This document shows, piece by piece, positions 50,850-55,829 of a stretch of DNA of 55,829 bases. This stretch comes from Rhodobiaceae bacterium. GTDB lineage: Bacteria > Pseudomonadota > Alphaproteobacteria > RS24. How positions within the stretch are numbered: position 1 is the first letter of the stretch; every line of letters starts with the position of its first letter. The notes beneath the pieces are model-generated. The model worked only from the letters and a program-made list of their open reading frames with translations, ran no database searches and was not told where the DNA came from. The position numbers were made by a program, and so were the translations under genes. The stretch spans positions 1 through 55,829 of the forward strand of contig JAHEIG010000009.1 of assembly GCA_024639515.1 (NCBI GenBank). Direction: 5' to 3'.

Positions 50850-50922
50850 AGACTCGAACTTCCACACCCTTGCGAGTACTAGCACCTGAAGCTAGCGCGT
50901 CTACCAATTCCGCCACCTGGGC
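50836..50922 (-). tRNA. tRNA-Leu (anticodon CAG), integration target
   Basis: This 87-nt tRNA has acceptor arms GCCCAGG and CCTGGGC and the D-arm GGCGGAATTGGTAGACGC. The anticodon stem-loop GCTAGCTTCAGGTGCTAGT gives anticodon CAG. It also has a long variable arm, T-arm TTCGAGT and encoded CCA. It closely follows the E. coli tRNA-Leu(CAG) pattern. Its last ~14 bases are repeated as the att core in copies A, B and C. Confidence 0.97.
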
Positions 50923-50932
50923 CCAAGGCGAT

Positions 50933-50961
50933 GGTTTAAGCGCCATTGCGCGGCTTGTCAA
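50933..50961 (-). promoter_or_regulatory. Candidate promoter of tRNA-Leu and possibly the integrase
   Basis: On the minus strand a perfect TTGACA is followed after 17 bp by TAAACC, placing the start a few bases before the tRNA. The -10 is poor. No terminator with a T-run separates the tRNA from the integrase, so read-through is plausible. Confidence 0.45.
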
Positions 50962-51087
50962 TTGGCAATCAAGGGGGCCGTTAAGCAGGCAGTTAAGACT
51001 TCACCCAAAGCCCGCTTTGTTCTATGTAAGGCACAGAGAAAGCCCGCCCGTCAGACAGCTCAGGCGGGTCGGTAGATGGAGAAGAAA

Positions 51088-52041
51088 ATGACATCACTTA
51101 CAGGACGTTTAACACAAGATGATCTGGTTGTGGTTTTTGGCGGTTCAGGTTTTGTTGGCCGCCATATTGTACGCCACTTGGCCAAAACCGGATGCCGCGT
51201 GCGCATCGCCGTGCGCCGCCCCAATGAAGCCCTGTTTTTGAAAACCGCCGGACGCGTCGGCCAGATTGAAATCGTCGCCGCCAATGTGCGCGATGAGGCA
51301 AGTGTCTCCGCCGCCCTTAGCCAAGCCGATGCGGTGGTCAATGCGGTGGGTATTTTATTCGAAAGCGGCAAGCAGAAATTCGCCAGCGTGCAAGCCGAAG
51401 GTGCGGCGCGTATCGCCCAACTGGCGGCCCAGCAGGGCATTGAGAAATTCGTGCAGCTTTCCGCCATTGGTGCCGATATCGGTTCAGACAGCGTCTATGC
51501 CAGCACCAAAGGGCAGGCTGAGGCCGCCGTCGTTGAGGCGATTGCCGGTGCCCATATTGTGCGCCCGTCTATTGTTGTCGGCCCCGAGGATGATTTCTTC
51601 AACCGCTTCGCCGCCATGGCGCAAATCGCGCCAGCCCTGCCGCTGGTCGGCGGTGGCCACACTTTGTATCAGCCAGTGACTGTGTTTGATGTGGCACAAG
51701 CCGTGCGGGCCTGCCTTGAGGGTGCTCCGTCAGGGATTTATGAGCTGGGCGGGCCAGAGGTCTATGGCTTCAAGCAATTGCTGGAAATGATGCTCTGGCA
51801 AATTGGCCGCAAGCGCCTTTTGTTGCCGCTGCCATTTGGTGTCGCGCGGGTGATTGCGACGCTGGCGCAAATCATGCCGAAACCGCTGCTCACGCCCGAT
51901 CAGGTGATCTTGCTGAAATCAGATAATATTGTCAGGGAGGGTGCTCAAGACTTGTCTGAGCTGGGTGTTACGCCGACGCCGATTGAGACGATTTTGCCGG
52001 ATTATCTGGCCCGCTTTAGGCCGTCCGGCAAAGCTAGCTAA
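51088..52041 (+). CDS. NDUFA9-like NAD(P)-binding protein (complex I-associated SDR)
   Basis: This is an atypical SDR of about 317 residues in the family of the mitochondrial complex I subunit NDUFA9. LVVVFGGSGFVGRHIVRHLAKTG is the nucleotide fold, FVQLSAIGAD and YASTKGQAEAAV the core, and IVRPSIVVGPEDDFFNRFA the usual family signature. The ATG at 51088 has GGAG 7 bases upstream; 51076 is an alternative. The stop overlaps the convergent uppP stop by 8 bp. It resumes core genome after the island. Confidence 0.88.
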   Translation: MTSLTGRLTQDDLVVVFGGSGFVGRHIVRHLAKTGCRVRIAVRRPNEALFLKTAGRVGQIEIVAANVRDEASVSAALSQADAVVNAVGILFESGKQKFASVQAEGAARIAQLAAQQGIEKFVQLSAIGADIGSDSVYASTKGQAEAAVVEAIAGAHIVRPSIVVGPEDDFFNRFAAMAQIAPALPLVGGGHTLYQPVTVFDVAQAVRACLEGAPSGIYELGGPEVYGFKQLLEMMLWQIGRKRLLLPLPFGVARVIATLAQIMPKPLLTPDQVILLKSDNIVREGAQDLSELGVTPTPIETILPDYLARFRPSGKAS

Positions 52042-52831
52042 TCAGCACCAGCAAGCCGATGCCGAGCGCCAAGCGATACAGCACGAACGGCAATAGCGAT
52101 ATATGCCGCGTCATGCGGATGAAAATATCAATCGTCAAAAACGCAAAACCAGCCGCCAGCGCCGCGCCGATGAAGGCGTCGGCCAGCGCCGTGATATCGC
52201 CCTGCAAGATTAATTCGATAAGCCCAAGCGAGGCAAAGCAGAAAATCACCGGCATTGATAACAGCATGGAAAAGCGCGCCGCTTGCTCGCGCTCCATGCC
52301 GAGCCAACGCGCCGCCATAATGGTTACGCCAGCGCGGCTGGCCCCGGGGATTAGCGCCAGCATTTGCGCCAAGCCGATAAGCAGTGCTGGGCGGGCTGTC
52401 AGCTTTTCAATCTGTAGATGGCTGGCGCCGAAGCGGTCGGCTAGATAAAGCGGCACGGCAAAAATAATGCTCGCCCATGCCACCACTTCGGCGGTGCGCA
52501 ACTGCCCCATTATGCCACTGGTCACAACAAGCGTTGCCGCTAGCAGAACCGGAACGGTCGCGATGATGAGTATTTTGGCGGCGGTGGCATTTTCGCTGGC
52601 GCGCAGGCGCATCACATCGACGCCGCCCCGAATGAGCTGTCCGGTTTGCTGGCGGAAATACACCATCACCGCCATCAGCGTGCCGCCATGCAAGGCGACA
52701 TCCATACCGACACCTTGGTCAGACAGGCGGGTCAGCAAATGGGCGATGTTCAAATGCCCCGATGACGAGACGGGAATGAATTCGGTAATGCCTTGAATTG
52801 CCGCCAGAAGCAAAATCTGTGAAAAAGCCAT
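52034..52831 (-). CDS. uppP: Undecaprenyl-diphosphate phosphatase
   Basis: UppP recycles the C55 lipid carrier for peptidoglycan and other wall polymers and gives intrinsic bacitracin resistance. The ~265-residue membrane protein has EFIPVSSSGHLNIAH near residue 20 and PGASRAGVTIMAARWLG mid-protein, the two catalytic motifs. The family's usual Ser in PGxSRSG is Ala here. I start at MAFSQILLL (52831), the normal family start; the track's longer form has 31 extra residues. It is usual to find it next to the NDUFA9-like gene in Alphaproteobacteria. Confidence 0.92.
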   Translation of the reverse strand: MAFSQILLLAAIQGITEFIPVSSSGHLNIAHLLTRLSDQGVGMDVALHGGTLMAVMVYFRQQTGQLIRGGVDVMRLRASENATAAKILIIATVPVLLAATLVVTSGIMGQLRTAEVVAWASIIFAVPLYLADRFGASHLQIEKLTARPALLIGLAQMLALIPGASRAGVTIMAARWLGMEREQAARFSMLLSMPVIFCFASLGLIELILQGDITALADAFIGAALAAGFAFLTIDIFIRMTRHISLLPFVLYRLALGIGLLVLIS

Positions 52832-52963
52832 AAAGCAACTTAAAGCGCTGCTGGAAGCGAAACAAGGAATACCTGCTGCACGGGCTTGATAAGTCATTGT
52901 TACTGTGTGAAGAAGTGCCAACATCCCCTTGCCCCGACACGAGTCTCAGCGTAGATTTCACCC

Positions 52964-53641
52964 ATGCCTAGTCTGTTTCATCAACCCGTCTGTCCGTTTT
53001 CCCGCAAAGTGCGCCTGATGCTTGGCGAGAAGAAGTTCGCTGTCGAATATGTCGAGGAGCGGCCTTGGGAAAGACGGCTGGATTTTTTAATGCTGAACCC
53101 GTCTGGCGAAGTGCCGGTTTTGGTCGGCGAAGCGGGCACGATTTCCGGCCATTATGCGATTAGCGAATGGCTCGAAGAAAAGGGCGGGGCGGTGCCGTTA
53201 ATGCCGTCCAGTGGCCTCGCGCGGGCCGAAACCCGGCGCATCACGGCATGGTTTGACGACAAGTTTTATAATGAAGTGGGCCGCCTGATTACTTATGAGA
53301 AAATCGACCGCCGCTTCAAAGGCGATAGCGATGGCGGCGGTGGGCCGGATATGGCGACCGTGCGGGTGGGCCTGCACAATCTCAATTTACACATGGAATA
53401 TCTCAGCCATTTGCTCGACCAGCGCGTGTGGCTGGCCGGCAATGATTTGACGATGGCCGATTTGACCGCCGCAGCGCATTTGTCGTGCCTTGATTTCACC
53501 GGCGATGTGCCATGGAAAAACTGGCCTTTGGTGCGCGATTGGTATGCCAAATTGAAATCGCGCCCGAGTTTCCGGCCGCTTTTGGCCGATCACGTCGCCG
53601 GCATGCGGCCGCCACCTTATTATACTGATCTGGATTTTTAG
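52964..53641 (+). CDS. Glutathione S-transferase family protein
   Basis: This is a 225-residue GST-fold protein. The N-terminal thioredoxin-like domain carries the site HQPVCPFSRKVRLMLGEKK (CPFS motif, as in omega/beta-type GSTs), with NPSGEVPVL and ISGHYAISEWLEE. The C-terminal helical domain includes LTMADLTAAAHLSCLDFTGDVPW. It likely handles glutathione-dependent reduction or conjugation; the substrate is unknown. queG begins 5 bp after its stop, a frequent alphaproteobacterial pair. Confidence 0.88.
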   Translation: MPSLFHQPVCPFSRKVRLMLGEKKFAVEYVEERPWERRLDFLMLNPSGEVPVLVGEAGTISGHYAISEWLEEKGGAVPLMPSSGLARAETRRITAWFDDKFYNEVGRLITYEKIDRRFKGDSDGGGGPDMATVRVGLHNLNLHMEYLSHLLDQRVWLAGNDLTMADLTAAAHLSCLDFTGDVPWKNWPLVRDWYAKLKSRPSFRPLLADHVAGMRPPPYYTDLDF

Positions 53642-53646
53642 GGCGC

Positions 53647-54774
53647 GTGGCCGTGCTGGAGATTAAACAGCAATTGGTCGAACGGGCTCGCGATGAGGGC
53701 TTTGAACTGTGTCGGGTCACCAAGCCGGACGCCATCCCCGAAGCCGCCGCGCGCTTGAAACATTTTCTCCAACAAGGCTATCACGGCGATATGGGCTGGA
53801 TGGCCGAGCACGAAATGCGCCGCTCTAGCCCGCAAAATATCTGGCCCGAGGCACAAAGCGTCGTCATGCTGGCGATGAATTATGGGCCGGAGGACAATCC
53901 ATTAGATGGCTTAGCGCAGGAAAAATCTGGCCTGATTTCAGTCTATGCCCAGCGCCGCGACTACCATGATGTGATGAAAAAGAAGCTGCGGCGTCTGGCC
54001 AGCTGGTTGGCTGAAATCGGAGAGGCGGAGGTGAAACTGTTTGTCGACACCGCTCCCGTCATGGAAAAGCCGCTGGCCGCCGCCGCCGGGCTTGGCTGGC
54101 AGGGCAAACACACTAATCTGGTGTCGCGCGATTTCGGCTCTTGGCTGTTTTTGGGCAGTATCTTCACCACGCTAGATTTACCAACTGACGCGCCCGAGCA
54201 AGACCATTGCGGGCAATGCACCGCTTGTTTGGAGGCGTGCCCGACCAATGCTTTCCCAGCCCCTTATCAGCTCGATGCGCGGCGCTGTATTTCTTATCTG
54301 ACGATTGAGCATAAGGGCGTCATAGAGGCAGACTTGCGGCGCGGCATGGGCAATCATATTTATGGTTGCGATGATTGTCTGGCGGTGTGCCCGTGGAATA
54401 AATTTGCCAAACTCGGGCAAGAGGCCAAGCTGGCCATGCGGGACGAGCTATTGCTGCCGGATTTGATTATGCTGTCGCAACTCGACGATGACGGGTTTCG
54501 TAGCTTCTTCGCCGGTTTGCCGATTAAACGCACAGGCCGTGATCGCTTTGTGCGCAATGTGATGATTGCCTTGGGCAATATCAGCCAACCAAATGAGGCC
54601 GACAAACAGGCGGTGCTGGCGCGTCTCGACGATGTCTCGCCGCTGGTGCGGGGCATGGCGGTGTGGGCGTTGGGCCAGCTTGACCCAACCCAAGCGCGGG
54701 CTGAAGGGCAAGCCCGCCAGCCGCAAGAGCAAGATGAAGATGTACAGGCCGAATGGCAGGCGGTGATGGCATGA
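53647..54774 (+). CDS. queG: Epoxyqueuosine reductase
   Basis: QueG performs the last step of queuosine synthesis, reducing epoxyqueuosine in tRNA with cobalamin and two 4Fe-4S clusters. The 375-residue protein begins with GTG. VKLFVDTAPVMEKPLAAAAGLGWQGKHTNLV is the cobalamin-domain signature. The ferredoxin motifs are CGQCTACLEACPTNAF and GCDDCLAVCPWNKF. A C-terminal HEAT-like segment follows. The last bases overlap the next ATG (ATGA). Confidence 0.95.
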   Translation: MAVLEIKQQLVERARDEGFELCRVTKPDAIPEAAARLKHFLQQGYHGDMGWMAEHEMRRSSPQNIWPEAQSVVMLAMNYGPEDNPLDGLAQEKSGLISVYAQRRDYHDVMKKKLRRLASWLAEIGEAEVKLFVDTAPVMEKPLAAAAGLGWQGKHTNLVSRDFGSWLFLGSIFTTLDLPTDAPEQDHCGQCTACLEACPTNAFPAPYQLDARRCISYLTIEHKGVIEADLRRGMGNHIYGCDDCLAVCPWNKFAKLGQEAKLAMRDELLLPDLIMLSQLDDDGFRSFFAGLPIKRTGRDRFVRNVMIALGNISQPNEADKQAVLARLDDVSPLVRGMAVWALGQLDPTQARAEGQARQPQEQDEDVQAEWQAVMA

Positions 54775-55643
54775 CGCATATGGTATTTTTCGGCTATGGA
54801 TTTTGCGCCGCCGCGCTGGCCCCGCTATTGCAAGCGCGCGGCTGGCGCTTATCGGCCACCACACGCGATGCCGACAAAGCCGAAGCGATGCAGGCGCAGG
54901 GCATCACCACGATTTTATGGCCCTGTGATGAGGCGCCGCTGGCCGCTTCGGCATTAGACGGCATCACCCACGGGCTGCTGTCAGCCGCCCCGACGGAACA
55001 GGGCGACCCGATTTTGCGTCAAGCCGGTGCCGCGCTGGCGGCGCATAGCCGGTCTTTGCAATGGCTCGGTTATTTATCGACTACCGGTGTTTATGGCGAC
55101 CACCAAGGCGCCTGGGTCGATGAGGACACACCAGCCGGGCCGATTGGCCGACGCGGCATGGCTCGCGTCGCCGCCGAAGCCGAATGGCAGGCCTTTGCCG
55201 AGGCCCGTAACGTGCCGGTGATGATGTTCCGGCTGGCCGGTATTTATGGCCCGTATCGCAATCAACTGCGCAGTGTCAGCAATGGCACGGCGCGGCGTAT
55301 CGACAAGCCCGGGCAGGTGTTTTCGCGTATTCATGTCGACGATATTGCGCAGACTTTGACCGCCTCGATTGACCGCCCCAAGGCCGGGCGGGCTTATAGC
55401 GTGTGCGATGACGAACCGGCGGCACCTGAAGCGGTGGTGCGCTTTGCGGCTGAGCTGCTGGGGGTTGAGCCGCCGCCGCTGGTGCCGTTTGCTGAGGCCG
55501 AACTGTCGCCCATGGGGCGCAGTTTCTACGCCGATAATAAACGCCTGCACAATCAGCGGATCAAACAGGAATTGGGCGTCACATTGGCTTATCCGAGCTA
55601 TCGCGAAGGGCTGACGGCCTTGTTTAACGCCAAAGCTTATTGA
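54771..55643 (+). CDS. SDR-type NAD-dependent epimerase/dehydratase (YeeZ-like)
   Basis: This extended SDR has about 290 residues. HMVFFGYGFCAAALAPLLQARGW is the nucleotide-binding start, LGYLSTTGVYGDHQGAWVDED the catalytic region, and FRLAGIYGPYRNQ and FSRIHVDDIAQTL follow. The start at 54771 shares bases with the queG stop; the ORF-track start at 54753 is internal to queG. The exact reaction is not known. The queG-SDR pair recurs in Alphaproteobacteria. Confidence 0.85.
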   Translation: MTHMVFFGYGFCAAALAPLLQARGWRLSATTRDADKAEAMQAQGITTILWPCDEAPLAASALDGITHGLLSAAPTEQGDPILRQAGAALAAHSRSLQWLGYLSTTGVYGDHQGAWVDEDTPAGPIGRRGMARVAAEAEWQAFAEARNVPVMMFRLAGIYGPYRNQLRSVSNGTARRIDKPGQVFSRIHVDDIAQTLTASIDRPKAGRAYSVCDDEPAAPEAVVRFAAELLGVEPPPLVPFAEAELSPMGRSFYADNKRLHNQRIKQELGVTLAYPSYREGLTALFNAKAY

Positions 55644-55649
55644 GGCTTA

Positions 55650-55829
55650 TTAGGCGGGTAGCACATCCTCAATCAACTGTATCAGCGTCTTAATCTGGCT
55701 TTCGGACGACAGCCGGTGGTCGCCATCCTTGATGAAATGCAATTCAATGTCTTCGCTGGTCAGGGCGTCTGCCAGCTCCAGCGACAATTGCCACGGCACG
55801 GCGTCGTCGCGTTGGCCATGCAACACCCG
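55650..55829 (-). CDS. Alpha/beta hydrolase, 3' end only
   Basis: This is missing from the ORF track. Translating the reverse strand from the window edge gives RVLHGQRDDAVPWQLSLELA, then DIELHFIKDGDHRLS, and a stop at 55650-55652. LHGQRDDAVP and KDGDHRLS are the Asp- and His-bearing C-terminal motifs of the alpha/beta hydrolase fold, so the Asp and His of a Ser-His-Asp triad are in view. The N-terminal part with the nucleophile is outside the window. Function beyond hydrolase is unknown. Confidence 0.75.
   Translation of the reverse strand, partial: RVLHGQRDDAVPWQLSLELADALTSEDIELHFIKDGDHRLSSESQIKTLIQLIEDVLPA

Overview
The window reads as a piece of an alphaproteobacterial chromosome, probably from a marine or other aquatic heterotroph. 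The evidence is the alphaproteobacterial addB-addA-trxA block, an FYDLN-domain acidic protein (a family largely confined to Alphaproteobacteria), CP4-like aroA, the cmk-rpsA-ihfB and lptC-lptA-lptB-hpf neighbourhoods, and a TonB receptor, BCCT transporter and sulfatase repertoire. I cannot name the genus. I ran no computation; lengths and alignments were read by eye.

Core region 1 (1-34.7 kb). A murU-like 3' end is followed by addB-addA (overlapping) and trxA. A long minus-strand run comes next: aroA-cmk-rpsA-ihfB-lapA-pyrF-trpF-trpB-trpA-accD-folC. It joins nucleotide, aromatic amino acid, lipid and folate synthesis with ribosomal protein S1. Then come the FYDLN protein, tRNA-Ala(GGC), a salicylate-hydroxylase-like monooxygenase, a large APH-fold kinase, yghU, hpf, lptB-lptA-lptC (with rpoN missing from its usual place) and an RNase D-like exonuclease. 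A small winged-helix protein, a TonB-dependent receptor, a TPR-sulfotransferase, a BCCT transporter, a MarR regulator and an NADP-dependent reductase complete this part.

Accessory island (about 34.8-50.84 kb). It sits at the 3' end of tRNA-Leu(CAG), which is on the minus strand at 50836-50922. Four copies (A, B, C, D) of the tRNA 3' end plus flanking arms divide it into modules. A-B carries a prim-pol/D5 helicase replication gene with a putative origin, then a sulfatase / TetR / FAD-monooxygenase / SDR / small membrane protein / FAH-family catabolic cluster. B-C carries NorF-like and NorE-like cytochrome oxidase subunits, a membrane protein, a flavin oxidase, a TetR regulator and a DUF2236 (rubber-oxygenase-like) protein. 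C-D carries only the tyrosine recombinase. A and B form an inverted repeat of about 302 bp, with 203 bp identical by eye. A 43-codon in-frame fusion of the integrase start to the primase end lies beside copy A and marks a deleted older element. The layout is that of a tRNA-targeted, replication-gene-bearing cargo element, comparable in parts list to P4-like satellites or tycheposons. The inverted att copies suggest segment inversion.

Core region 2 (50.9-55.8 kb). tRNA-Leu, an NDUFA9-like NAD-binding protein, uppP, a GST, queG, an SDR-type epimerase and the 3' end of an alpha/beta hydrolase (reverse strand, cut by the window edge).
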